From positions 107,910 through 171,909 of the IMG/VR virus record IMGVR_UViG_3300045912_000789: a DNA stretch of 64,000 nucleotides. One strand, written 5' to 3'. Of this stretch, positions 57,341 through 64,000 are shown piece after piece. The position numbers and the translations under genes are program-made. A model generated the notes under the pieces. That model saw only the letters and a list, made by a program, of their open reading frames with translations. It was not told the DNA's origin and did no database searches. The DNA comes from a virus. How positions within the stretch are numbered: the stretch's first letter is position 1; the number at the start of each line of letters is the position of its first letter.

Positions 57341-57888
57341 GGCTGGTCTTCGAGGCCGCGATGTTCGCCACCGTCCACCACGACAAGCCCAACAGGGGGA
57401 AGGCTCGTCGTGGTGGGCGCGGGGTTCCGTACGCGCATCACGTCTTCGACGTGGCCGGTCGTGTTGTTGCGGCCGGCCTTCACGACGAGGAAGTCCTCTG
57501 CGCGGCCATCCTTCACGACATCGTCGAGGACACGCACGCCACGATCGACGACGTCCACACGCTCTTCGGGCCTCGGGTGGCCACCTACGTCGGACAGCTC
57601 ACGCTGCCGGTGGAGATCCACCAGGACATCCCGAAGAAGCTCCAGCACCAGATGCGCATGATGTTCGAGATGGACTGGGAGTGCCGTGCGGTGAAGATCG
57701 CCGATAAGTCCTCGAACGTCTTCGACCTGACCCACGACCCGCCGGGGTGGGGCATCAAGGCCATCCAGGGCTACGCTCGCGACGCCAAGGGTGTCGTGGA
57801 CGTGGTCCGGATGCTGCCGGATCAGCCGGCGTACATCGTGCGTCTGATCGACCAGTTCGATCAGGCGTACCTCAAGACGATCAGGTGA
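57337..57888 (+). CDS. MESH1/SpoT-type HD hydrolase, probable (p)ppGpp hydrolase
   Basis: 183 residues, GTG start. The HD signature of the RelA/SpoT hydrolase domain is complete: H35 in YAHHVFDV, H60-D61 in LCAAILHDIVEDT, E64-D65, and D123 with N127 in VKIADKSSNVFDL; VATYVGQLT occupies the usual spacer. There is no synthetase or TGS domain, so it is a stand-alone small alarmone hydrolase (SAH/MESH1 type). It would remove the 3' diphosphate from (p)ppGpp in the cytoplasm, countering the stringent response; NADPH phosphatase activity, known for some MESH1 enzymes, is the alternative. Confidence 0.85.
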   Translation: MRLVFEAAMFATVHHDKPNRGKARRGGRGVPYAHHVFDVAGRVVAAGLHDEEVLCAAILHDIVEDTHATIDDVHTLFGPRVATYVGQLTLPVEIHQDIPKKLQHQMRMMFEMDWECRAVKIADKSSNVFDLTHDPPGWGIKAIQGYARDAKGVVDVVRMLPDQPAYIVRLIDQFDQAYLKTIR

Positions 57889-57892
57889 GGAC

Positions 57893-57908
57893 GGGCCCTT
57901 CGGGGCCC
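57893..57908 (+). terminator. Short UUCG hairpin after the HD hydrolase gene
   Basis: GGGCCC-TTCG-GGGCCC; no U-tract, so it may only attenuate or stabilise the upstream mRNA. Confidence 0.6.
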
Positions 57909-57926
57909 TCCACCACATCAGGTTGC

Positions 57927-58289
57927 ATGGACGAGTTCAGCCCCGAGGCCATCCAGATCGCCTATCTAGCCAACGCGTACATCGAGCTGTTCACCGGGCT
58001 GCACGGGAACTACGCCGGCTGGATCAGAGCGGTGGGTCGTCCTCTCACGAATCTCTTCTTGTCTGACGTCGAGATCGAGGAACTCCTCGAAGGAGGAACT
58101 TGGTCTTCGCGAGGAGGACGTGCTCGCGCGCTCTTCCTGTGGGCGGGTGTCGATGTCCCCACGTGGAAGAACGGGGTGATCGTCACCAAGCAGCGGAACA
58201 CGGTCAGACGCGACACCTTCAACGCGGAGGTCCTGGGCTGGCACGCGCTGGCCCTTCAGTACGCCTATGAACACCCCGAACAGTGGTGA
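57927..58289 (+). CDS. Unknown 120-residue protein
   Basis: No clear SD. Helical N-terminus (EAIQIAYLANAYIELFTGLH) and aromatic-rich C-terminus. Overlaps the next gene by 23 bp. Not recognised. Confidence 0.58.
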   Translation: MDEFSPEAIQIAYLANAYIELFTGLHGNYAGWIRAVGRPLTNLFLSDVEIEELLEGGTWSSRGGRARALFLWAGVDVPTWKNGVIVTKQRNTVRRDTFNAEVLGWHALALQYAYEHPEQW

Positions 58290-58709
58290 TCCGTTCGAGC
58301 CGTTCGACATCCACGTCGAGCGCTTCGTCGAGATGATCACCGAGCACATCACCAAGACCTACGGACCGCCCGATCAGACGTGGCTGGAGCAGGCCGAGAA
58401 GGCCAACGAGGGACGGGAGAAGAACGATCGACCCACCTGGGGCTTCGACGAGTACAAGGCGGCGGTGTTCCGGCCCTCCCTCAAGGGGATCGGAATGCGG
58501 GGCTTCGGCAAGAAGAAGTCGGACTTCCCCGAGACGAGGCAGTTCGCCTTCAACGAAGCGAAGCGCCTGATGTCGTGGTACGGCATCGAACGCTCGGATC
58601 TTCTGAGCAGCGAGCCGGCGCAGTTCGCCACGGACAAGTTCACGTCGTGGCCGTACTACGCCGCGGCTCTGGCGCTCGTGGTAGAACGAGCGAGGAGAAC
58701 CCCACATGA
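58267..58709 (+). CDS. Unknown protein without a stop in its own frame at the gene boundary
   Basis: The frame beginning at ATG 58267 encodes a plausible protein for about 140 residues (ending around SWPYYAAALALVV) and then runs on through the next gene in the wrong register to 59322. In the other two frames stops fall exactly at the junction: TAG 58682-58684, and TGA 58707-58709, the latter overlapping the next ATG as ATGA. A one-base indel near 58650-58690 would restore a normal end; the right boundary given assumes the ATGA overlap. No family recognised. Confidence 0.45.
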
Positions 58710-58960
58710 AGTGCATGTCGTGCCAGACGGTCGAGCTGAACGCGACCAACACCAAGATCTTCAACAAGATCCTCTTGTGTACGCAGTGCCACGCCCTCGC
58801 GGAGAAGGCCGAGAGGGAGATCGTGCAGCAGATCGAGCGTGCCAAGGAGATGTCGCGCAACTGGCTGACGCAGCACATCCTCCAGGGCGGGCTGCTCCGA
58901 GGAGGAAGCGGCGCGCAGATCGAGCTACAGGGGTTGCCGGGAACCAAGGACCCCGGATGA
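58706..58960 (+). CDS. Small zinc-finger-like protein
   Basis: 84 residues, SD GAGGAGA. MKCMSCQTVELNATNT and LLCTQCHALAEKAE provide two CxxC pairs and a His, a small zinc ribbon, followed by a helix. Its stop overlaps the next ATG (ATGA). Function unknown. Confidence 0.65.
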   Translation: MKCMSCQTVELNATNTKIFNKILLCTQCHALAEKAEREIVQQIERAKEMSRNWLTQHILQGGLLRGGSGAQIELQGLPGTKDPG

Positions 58961-59322
58961 CCGACCAGCTCCTCAACGTCATGCGCCAGGGGAAGCGCAT
59001 CGCGTGGACGTCGCTCTGGCTCGTGGACGAGATGGACGGGCACCGCCTGGTGGCTATCCCTCGCCTTCGTCTCTCGCAGGAGACCACGCTGGAGCTGACC
59101 TCGCGCATCCCCTACGCCACTGTGTTCGGTGATGCGACGATGCAGGTCCTGGACGATCCGCCGAGGACGTTCTTCGTCGTCCACGCGACGTTCGATCTCT
59201 ATCGTACCGGCGAGCCCGACATCTTGGGGTTCGCTGCGATCGTGCAAGCTCCTGGGGTGCCGCTGCCGAATCCTTCGCTCGTCATCTCCAGGACCGCCAA
59301 GATGCTGAGAGGAGATACGTGA
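58957..59322 (+). CDS. Unknown 121-residue protein
   Basis: Start overlaps the previous stop. Beta-rich alpha/beta domain (WTSLWLVDEMDGHRLVAIPR). The same frame is open far upstream because of the run-on of the 58267 gene, but the ATG at 58957 is the natural start. Not recognised. Confidence 0.6.
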   Translation: MTDQLLNVMRQGKRIAWTSLWLVDEMDGHRLVAIPRLRLSQETTLELTSRIPYATVFGDATMQVLDDPPRTFFVVHATFDLYRTGEPDILGFAAIVQAPGVPLPNPSLVISRTAKMLRGDT

Positions 59323-59537
59323 TGGACAAGGCCGAGTTCAGGAAGAAGCTCAACGCGCTGGTCACCGAGGCGCTCGACGAGCAGTTCGACGACGAGGAGG
59401 ACAACAGCTTCTCCGACTTCTGGGAGGCGGTTCGCGACAAGGTCGACAGTGCGGCGGACGACGAGGACATCGACGACGCCGAAGACGAGGACGATGTCGA
59501 GGACCCCGACGAGCTGAGCGAGCTGGACGTGGAGTGA
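59322..59537 (+). CDS. Very acidic small protein
   Basis: 71 residues, SD GAGAGGAG; GTG 59319 is an alternative start. The last 40 residues are mostly Asp/Glu (DDEDIDDAEDEDDVEDPDEL). Acidic phage proteins of this size often mimic DNA or bind basic host proteins, but nothing specific is visible. Confidence 0.6.
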   Translation: MDKAEFRKKLNALVTEALDEQFDDEEDNSFSDFWEAVRDKVDSAADDEDIDDAEDEDDVEDPDELSELDVE

Positions 59538-60109
59538 TGTACCGAGACGACTACATCGCCCATGCGATCTACGAGCGAGCCCGGGCCTGGACCCGGGCTT
59601 CGTTCTTCGTGGCGAAGCTGATCGAGGCCCAGCCGGTGTACTTCCAGAACGGCGTCGTGATCGAGAGCCCGCTGAAGAACATCAGCCTCCTGATCTGCGA
59701 CGTCGAGCCGAAGCACACCGAAGTGCTGACGTACAGCCTGAAGACGTTCGAGCCGGGGCACCCCAGGGACGCCATCCACGGCTGGATGTGGGTGGGCAGT
59801 TCGATCGACGCCGGGAAGTCGGGCATCACGCTCGAAGACCACACCAAGGAGATCCAGCTCCATCTCAACCGATTCCGCCGGCGTGAAGAGCTGATGCGGC
59901 ACGGCCTCGCCCGACAGCCGTGGCGCGTGGCTCCGCTGTTCAAGCCGGACATCGAGACCATCGCTCGGGAGAGCGGGGTGGCATCGGGAGCGGTGCGTTC
60001 GTTCTTCGACGGCAAGCCCGTGAGCAGCGATGCGCGGGACAAGATCTTGAAGACGGTGGGGATGATCCCCGAAGAGCTGGAGGGCAAGCTGTGGGAATCC
60101 GGAAGCTGA
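59537..60109 (+). CDS. Protein with C-terminal LacI-like helix-turn-helix
   Basis: 190 residues, TGATG overlap. The first 130 residues are an unrecognised alpha/beta domain. The C-terminus (IETIARESGVASGAVRSFFD, then ARDKILKTVGM) follows the LacI/XRE-type HTH pattern with hinge-like helix. A domain order with HTH at the end suggests a phage regulator sensing through the N-terminal domain; inference. Confidence 0.6.
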   Translation: MYRDDYIAHAIYERARAWTRASFFVAKLIEAQPVYFQNGVVIESPLKNISLLICDVEPKHTEVLTYSLKTFEPGHPRDAIHGWMWVGSSIDAGKSGITLEDHTKEIQLHLNRFRRREELMRHGLARQPWRVAPLFKPDIETIARESGVASGAVRSFFDGKPVSSDARDKILKTVGMIPEELEGKLWESGS

Positions 60110-60453
60110 CCGCCGACGAGGAGGCGGTGAAGAAGCACTTCCTCGCCCAGATGGACACCCGCATCGACAAGCTGCGATCGGCAGCGCTCTGGGACCTTCA
60201 CTACGGCCCTCACAACGCGGAGTACTACGCCGACGCCCACGAGCTGGAGAACTGGCCGGGCTATGTGAAGGCGATCGAAGAGCTGGAGGAGTGGGCCGAT
60301 GCCCACCTGAGCCAGGTCTTCTACAACACCGAGACGGGCGAGATCACCTCGACCGAGCCCGACGAGGAGATCGAGGACTGGACCAGGTACGACCGAAAGG
60401 CCCTGTATCTGATCGTTTTCCGAGAGCTGGTCAGCTACGGGGGCATGTCCTGA
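60091..60453 (+). CDS. Unknown 120-residue protein
   Basis: GTG start 19 bp inside the previous gene. Acidic helical protein (ELENWPGYVKAIEELEEWAD). Last gene of the run before a promoter region. Not recognised. Confidence 0.58.
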   Translation: MGIRKLTADEEAVKKHFLAQMDTRIDKLRSAALWDLHYGPHNAEYYADAHELENWPGYVKAIEELEEWADAHLSQVFYNTETGEITSTEPDEEIEDWTRYDRKALYLIVFRELVSYGGMS

Positions 60454-60463
60454 CCGATCTGGC

Positions 60464-60493
60464 TTGACACCGCTACCCACGTGTGTCTCTACT
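60464..60493 (+). promoter_or_regulatory. Sigma70-like promoter upstream of the H1-like gene
   Basis: TTGACA at 60464-60469 and TCTACT at 60488-60493, 18 bp apart. A TATGAG motif (60506-60511) and a hairpin (ATCGGGG.../...CCCCGAT, about 60511-60533) follow, so the H1-like gene may have two start sites. Confidence 0.5.
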
Positions 60494-60567
60494 ACGCGAT
60501 CCCGCTATGAGATCGGGGGCAGGGTGCCCCGATCGATCGAAGACCCAACAGAACGAGGAAAGAGAAG

Positions 60568-60858
60568 ATGGCCAAGAAGGAGATCACCAAGGAGCAGGCG
60601 GACAAGTTCATCTCCGCCTACGCGAAGAAGCACGAGGTGTCGGAGGCGAAGGCCAAGGAGATGATCCTCCACACCGGCATCTCGCGCCTCGCGACCCTCG
60701 ACAAGGCCGCCAAGAAGAAGGGCGGCGGAGGCGGGGGCAAGAAGGCCGCGCCGAAGAAGGCCGCCAAGAAGGCGGCGAAGAAGGCCAAGAAGGCGCCGCG
60801 CAAGCCGAAGGCCGCGGCCTCGGCCGCGCCGACGAAGGTGAGCGAGGGCGAGGAGTGA
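60568..60858 (+). CDS. Histone H1-like Lys/Ala-rich DNA-binding protein with RHH-like head
   Basis: 96 residues, SD GAGGAAAG. Residues 1-50 look like a small helical DNA-binding domain (EVSEAKAKEMILHTGISRLA, then TLDKAAKKK) resembling the RHH protein at 22248. A run of six Gly is the hinge, and residues 57-90 are K/A/P repeats such as KKAAKKAAKKAKKAPRKPK, as in bacterial H1-like proteins (HctA/Hc1 and AlgP tails). It would coat or bridge DNA, either compacting phage DNA or displacing host nucleoid proteins. Has its own promoter and terminator. Confidence 0.78.
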   Translation: MAKKEITKEQADKFISAYAKKHEVSEAKAKEMILHTGISRLATLDKAAKKKGGGGGGKKAAPKKAAKKAAKKAKKAPRKPKAAASAAPTKVSEGEE

Positions 60859-60902
60859 TCTTCGGCAGGGCCTGAACACCCTGCGCCTCGGCACGAGGAA
60901 GA

Positions 60903-60933
60903 GGGCGGAGAGCGATCTCCGCCCTTTTCTTTT
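60903..60933 (+). terminator. Strong terminator of the H1-like gene
   Basis: Perfect 9-bp stem GGGCGGAGA/TCTCCGCCC with GCGA loop, then TTTTCTTTT. Confidence 0.95.
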
Positions 60934-60935
60934 GC

Positions 60936-60944
60936 CCTATCAGC
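60936..60944 (+). promoter_or_regulatory. CCTATCAGC promoter-like motif
   Basis: CTTTTGCCCTATCAGC directly behind the terminator U-tract and 14 bp before the 60958 start. Confidence 0.55.
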
Positions 60945-60957
60945 AGGTGGAGGTCCC

Positions 60958-61209
60958 ATGGCACAGAAGGACGAGATCAGAGCGAAGATGATGATGGAGC
61001 TGAGCAAGGTCGCTCCGAACGTGAAGGAGAGGCTCCCGCACGTGGTCGACGAGTGCGTGAACATCGTGAGCGACGCCGCCGCGCTGGGGCTCGGGGCGTA
61101 CGGCCGTGCTTACATCGAGGCGATGAGCGACCTGCTGTCCATGGAGCTGAAGATCGTGCAGATCGACAGCTACAAGATCGGTGGCTCGAACGGGCCGAGG
61201 ATGACGTGA
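60958..61209 (+). CDS. Unknown 83-residue protein preceding DNA ligase
   Basis: SD GGTGGAGG. Helical (MMMELSKVAPNVKERLPHVV, then VDECVNIVSDAAAL) with a Gly-containing turn. Overlaps the ligase start (GTGA), so may be a partner of ligase. Not recognised. Confidence 0.6.
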   Translation: MAQKDEIRAKMMMELSKVAPNVKERLPHVVDECVNIVSDAAALGLGAYGRAYIEAMSDLLSMELKIVQIDSYKIGGSNGPRMT

Positions 61210-62321
61210 ACCACGAGAAGCTCTACAAGCGCACCGCCACCGGCGCGGTTCAGGTCTGGTGGCAGGAACGCGTGGGCGAGCGCTACCGCACGCACAGCGG
61301 TCAGGTGGACGGGCAGATCGTCACCAGCGAGTGGACGGTCGCCAAGCCGAAGAACGTCGGACGCTCGAACGAGACGTCTCCCGAGGATCAGGCGAAGGCC
61401 GAGGTCGCCTCGAACTACACCCGCAAGAAGAAGGACGGCTACAGCGAGACGGTCGAGGCCGCGAAGGACAGCGTGCGGTTCTCGCCGATGCTGGCGAAGG
61501 ACTTCGACGACTACGAAGCGAAGATCGACTGGAGGGCTGGTGTGTGGTGCCAGCCGAAGCTCGACGGCATTCGCTGCATCGCCAACGCCCAGGGGCTGTG
61601 GTCGCGCAAGGGTGATCGCATCGTGAGCTGCCCGCACATCGAGGAAGCGCTGGCGCCGTTCTTCGAGACGATGCCCGGCCTCATCCTCGACGGCGAACTG
61701 TACAACCACAAGCTCAAGGACAACTTCAACGAGATCACCAGCCTGGTGAAGACGCTGAAGCCGTCGGACGAGCACCTCAAGGAGACCCGCCGGGTCGTCC
61801 AGTACCACATCTACGACTCGCCCTCGCAGGAGGGCTACAGCGATCGCGCTGGCCGCTTCATCGACATCGTGGAGGCCGTGGGCTTCCCGCTCGTCCAGGT
61901 CCCCACGGTGGTGTGCGGGGCAGGACGCTCGGACCTCGATCACTTCTACGAGGTCTGGCTCGACGAGGGCTACGAGGGCCAGATGATCCGGCTGCCCGGG
62001 CCCTACGAGATGAAGCGGTCGAGGCTCCTGCTGAAGCGCAAGGAGTTCGTCGACAGCGAGTTCGAGGTGCTCGACATCCTCGAAGGTGAAGGCAACGCGT
62101 CGGGTGGTGCGAAGATCGCCTGGCTGCGCCTCGACACCAACCCCAACGAGAAGTTCAAGGCGGACGTCGTCGGGACCAAGGCCGAGCGGGTCGAGATCCT
62201 GAAGAACAAGCACAAGCTGATCGGCAAGATGGCGACCGTGAAGTACTTCAAGCAGCGCACGCCGGCGGGCAAGCCCCGCTTCGGCAAGATCAAGCTCATC
62301 CACGAGACGGAGAAGTGGTGA
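61206..62321 (+). CDS. ATP-dependent DNA ligase with N-terminal WGR-like domain
   Basis: 371 residues, GTG start. Residues 1-80 resemble a WGR-like domain (VQVWWQERVGERYRTHSGQV, then NVGRSNETSPEDQAKAEVAS). The nucleotidyltransferase domain follows: motif I CQPKLDGIR with K118 as the AMP-accepting lysine, motif III LILDGELYNH, motif IV YEGQMIR, motif V LLLKRKEF, and a C-terminal OB fold (KADVVGTKAERVEI, then GKMATVKYF). It seals nicks with ATP during replication and repair. Compact size suits a phage ligase. Confidence 0.9.
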   Translation: MNHEKLYKRTATGAVQVWWQERVGERYRTHSGQVDGQIVTSEWTVAKPKNVGRSNETSPEDQAKAEVASNYTRKKKDGYSETVEAAKDSVRFSPMLAKDFDDYEAKIDWRAGVWCQPKLDGIRCIANAQGLWSRKGDRIVSCPHIEEALAPFFETMPGLILDGELYNHKLKDNFNEITSLVKTLKPSDEHLKETRRVVQYHIYDSPSQEGYSDRAGRFIDIVEAVGFPLVQVPTVVCGAGRSDLDHFYEVWLDEGYEGQMIRLPGPYEMKRSRLLLKRKEFVDSEFEVLDILEGEGNASGGAKIAWLRLDTNPNEKFKADVVGTKAERVEILKNKHKLIGKMATVKYFKQRTPAGKPRFGKIKLIHETEKW

Positions 62322-62518
62322 TGTTCGGACGCGGAGACGACGACAGCGGCGCGAGCTGGTGGATCAGCTCCAAGAAGGATTCCCGCTGGAACGCGAACGG
62401 CCGGTGCGGCCGTAGCCTCTTCTCGATCGAGGCTGCGGCGCGCGAGGAGATCGAGAAGAAGACCAAGACCCTCGGCGAGCCTCCCGACGACCTGGAGATG
62501 GGAGGCATGAAGGACTGA
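62321..62518 (+). CDS. Unknown small protein
   Basis: 65 residues, TGATG overlap with ligase and 1-nt overlap with the next gene. Contains SWWISSKKDSRWNANGRCGR and a helical acidic tail. Not recognised. Confidence 0.55.
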   Translation: MFGRGDDDSGASWWISSKKDSRWNANGRCGRSLFSIEAAAREEIEKKTKTLGEPPDDLEMGGMKD

Positions 62519-63069
62519 TGGCGGCGCGAGACGTCGTCATCGAGGCAGCCCTGAGCTACCGGATGAACGTCGTCCTGGTCGCAGAGGGCAGAGAGATCCC
62601 GTCGGGCTTCCGCGTGGGCCCGGCGGGTGGGGCCGGCATCCGGTACTCCGACAACAGCCTGGCGGTCGAGCCCACCGCTCGTCCCGACGACATCCTGCAC
62701 GAGCTGGCCCACCTGGTGGTGGGTCGACCGAGCACCTGGCTGTCCGAGGGCTTCGTCCTGATGCCGTTCGAGTGGGAGCTGGCGAAGCACCTCTCTCGGC
62801 GGATGGGGCAGGAGCGGGCCGGCTTTATGAAGGGCGTCAAGGCGTACCAGGACTGCACCGAGATCGGACGCTTCCAGATGTCGATGGAAGAGTTCGGCCC
62901 GAACGTCCGGCGCATGAAGTGGTGGAGACGCGGGGTGGAACGCGCGAAGCGTCTCGGCCTGCTCTACACCGACGGAACACCGACGTTCCTCTGCGCCCAG
63001 TGGAAAGGCTCGGGAGTGCCGCAGAGGGCGCGCGGATGGGATCCCGGGTACGACCCGCTGTTCCCGTGA
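62518..63069 (+). CDS. HExxH metalloprotease-like protein B
   Basis: 183 residues. HELAH at residues 61-65 (DDILHELAHLVVGRPSTW) gives the zinc-protease core; PFEWELAKHL shortly after supplies Glu85 or Glu87 as a possible third ligand. The C-terminus is basic and aromatic. It resembles the protein at 50299 in this core but not overall. Substrate unknown. Confidence 0.65.
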   Translation: MAARDVVIEAALSYRMNVVLVAEGREIPSGFRVGPAGGAGIRYSDNSLAVEPTARPDDILHELAHLVVGRPSTWLSEGFVLMPFEWELAKHLSRRMGQERAGFMKGVKAYQDCTEIGRFQMSMEEFGPNVRRMKWWRRGVERAKRLGLLYTDGTPTFLCAQWKGSGVPQRARGWDPGYDPLFP

Positions 63070-63117
63070 AGATCTCGCCTATGAGCTGATGGGCTGGGGA
63101 TTTCCCACAGGAGAGAC

Positions 63118-63528
63118 ATGGACCAGAAGGACACGATCGCCATCACCAAGTCGACCAAGAAGGTCGTCGACAACCTCATCAAGGGCTTCGAGAAGGAGCA
63201 CAAGCGCCTCCAGAAGCTGGAGGAGAAGAACCAGAAGAAGATCGACGGCCTGGACGCCAAGATCGACGATCTGGACAACCAGCTCCAGGCGGAGACCGAC
63301 GAGAAGAAGCGCACGAAGCTCCAGACGCAGCGCGACAAGCTCGGCAAGGAGCGCGACGACCTGCCGAGCTACGAGGACGTGCTCAGCAGGGTCGGCGAGG
63401 CCGGCGACGACGCCGACTACAGCGTCCTGGGCCGGCTGAGCCAGATCTCCTCGGACCTCGACGAGCTGCTCCGCAAGGGCGGCCAGTACGAGGAGTTCTT
63501 CAAGGAGCGCAAGGACGTCGAGGGCTGA
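63118..63528 (+). CDS. Coiled-coil protein
   Basis: 136 residues, SD AGGAGAG. Residues 20-85 are a long charged coiled coil (KEHKRLQKLEEKNQKKIDGL and on), followed by a helical C-terminus. TATGAG (63080-63085) lies 32 bp upstream. Structural or scaffold-type role; no family recognised. Confidence 0.65.
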   Translation: MDQKDTIAITKSTKKVVDNLIKGFEKEHKRLQKLEEKNQKKIDGLDAKIDDLDNQLQAETDEKKRTKLQTQRDKLGKERDDLPSYEDVLSRVGEAGDDADYSVLGRLSQISSDLDELLRKGGQYEEFFKERKDVEG

Positions 63529-63534
63529 TCGGGA

Positions 63535-63554
63535 GGCGGGGCTTCGGCCCCGCC
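63535..63554 (+). terminator. UUCG-loop terminator
   Basis: Perfect GGCGGGGC-TTCG-GCCCCGCC hairpin; CACCCACTATCTTTG follows. Confidence 0.85.
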
Positions 63555-63592
63555 CACCCACTATCTTTGCTGCCAAAACTCGATCGTTTCCA

Positions 63593-63601
63593 CCTATGAG
63601 C
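63593..63601 (+). promoter_or_regulatory. CCTATGAGC promoter-like motif
   Basis: GATCGTTTCCACCTATGAGC, 18 bp before the 63619 start. Confidence 0.55.
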
Positions 63602-63618
63602 AGTAGAAGGAGGATCCG

Positions 63619-63822
63619 ATGAACCACACGTACCGGGTCGAGATCGTCAATGGCCAGCACCTCTCCGGACGGGTGGGGCAGAAGCTGGAGGAGGCGATGC
63701 GTCTCGTGGCCGACGAGATGAACGCTGCCAACACCGCCACCAGCCGGGTTCGAGTGATCGACGAGATGGCCAACGAGGTCGTCTTCAACGTCGAGCGCAA
63801 GGACGGGGAGTGGGTGACATGA
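63619..63822 (+). CDS. Unknown 67-residue protein
   Basis: SD AAGGAGG. Small alpha/beta domain (HTYRVEIVNGQHLSGRVGQK, one helix, two strands). Single-gene unit between a promoter motif and a terminator. Not recognised. Confidence 0.6.
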   Translation: MNHTYRVEIVNGQHLSGRVGQKLEEAMRLVADEMNAANTATSRVRVIDEMANEVVFNVERKDGEWVT

Positions 63823-63828
63823 ACGCTT

Positions 63829-63858
63829 GCGCCCGGCCTCTACGGAGGCTGAGGGCGC
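63829..63858 (+). terminator. Terminator
   Basis: GCGCCC/GGGCGC with inner GCCTC/GGAGGC, followed by GATCGTTTG. Confidence 0.75.
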
Positions 63859-63862
63859 GATC

Positions 63863-63878
63863 GTTTGTCCCTATAAGA
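63863..63878 (+). promoter_or_regulatory. TTTGTCCCTATAAGAC promoter-like motif
   Basis: Near-consensus copy of the recurrent motif behind the terminator; 44 bp before the 63922 start, the longest leader of this type near the window end. Confidence 0.55.
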
Positions 63879-63921
63879 CTGTGGAGAGGACCTCCACAAC
63901 ACCGAACTGAAGGAGAACACC

Positions 63922-64000
63922 ATGGCAAAGGCAAAGACGATCACGGTTGGCGACGACGGCGAGATCCGCCCGGCGGTCGTCCGACAGGCACACCCCACGA
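63922..64000 (+). CDS. Unknown protein, 3' end outside window
   Basis: SD AAGGAGAA before ATG 63922. Only 26 residues are visible (MAKAKTITVGDDGEIRPAVV and on). The frame stays open to the window edge. No call possible. Confidence 0.6.
   Translation, partial: MAKAKTITVGDDGEIRPAVVRQAHPT

Noticed and set aside
1-64000. CRISPR array, insertion sequence or integrase
   Set aside because: No spaced direct repeats, transposase or recombinase motifs, or terminal inverted repeats were seen on reading through.

Overview
The window is a gene-dense (roughly 64% G+C) stretch of a large, contractile-tailed (myovirus-like) bacteriophage genome. The evidence is a head-tail structural module (HK97-type maturation protease, major capsid protein, a 1034-residue tail sheath, tail tube), a nucleotide and DNA metabolism set, many small overlapping unknown genes, and no ribosomal or housekeeping genes. 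No integrase or lysogeny repressor is visible. The host is probably a myxobacterium (Myxococcota): the phage carries a lipoprotein (49109-50227) with the Asp/Ala/Gly/Pro/Ser/Thr-rich linker and Cys-paired RCC1-like repeats typical of secreted myxobacterial lipoproteins. That host call is an inference from one gene plus base composition.

Layout. 1-19457 (+) is the structural module: a partial gene, protease, internal head/scaffold-like proteins, a decoration-like protein, capsid, neck/connector candidates, sheath and tube, closed by a strong UUCG terminator. 19560-23907 (-) holds a DUF2135-type protein, a small ribbon-helix-helix protein and an AhpD-like protein. 24003-25793 (+) is a large polyvalent virion-type protein with an inorganic-pyrophosphatase-like domain. 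25842-29140 (-) is a string of overlapping unknown genes ending in a probable DNA-binding regulator, which faces 29349-30556 (+, DnaQ-like exonuclease) across a 200-bp region with three copies of a 15-bp repeat. 30602-32076 (-) holds four unknowns. From 32124 to the end everything is on +: a nucleoside diphosphate kinase interrupted by an amber codon, a DarG-type macro domain, dCTP deaminase, a double-length ThyX, a complete tmRNA gene, a nucleoside deoxyribosyltransferase-like protein, RecD2 split over two frames, a SLOG-fold protein, the lipoprotein, MazG-like and RNase H-like nucleases, RNase HII, a secreted wall-hydrolase-like protein, a MESH1-like (p)ppGpp hydrolase, a histone H1-like protein and an ATP-dependent DNA ligase.

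How the genes work together. dCTP deaminase, ThyX, the deoxyribosyltransferase-like protein, MazG and (if expressed) NDK form a dNTP-pool module. RecD2, two DEDD exonucleases, RNase HII, ligase and a PD-(D/E)XK-like protein form a replication and repair module. tmRNA, the (p)ppGpp hydrolase, the macro domain and the AhpD-like protein look like host-takeover, stress-control or counter-defence functions.

Regulation. Outside the structural module a short motif, roughly TTTGYCCCTATVAGC, recurs just upstream of gene starts on both strands, often directly behind a hairpin terminator; it is a strong candidate phage promoter. Several non-structural genes show apparent frameshifts or run-ons (23.85, 34.11, 43.17, 44.53 and 58.66 kb), which may be real recoding, decay, or consensus errors.
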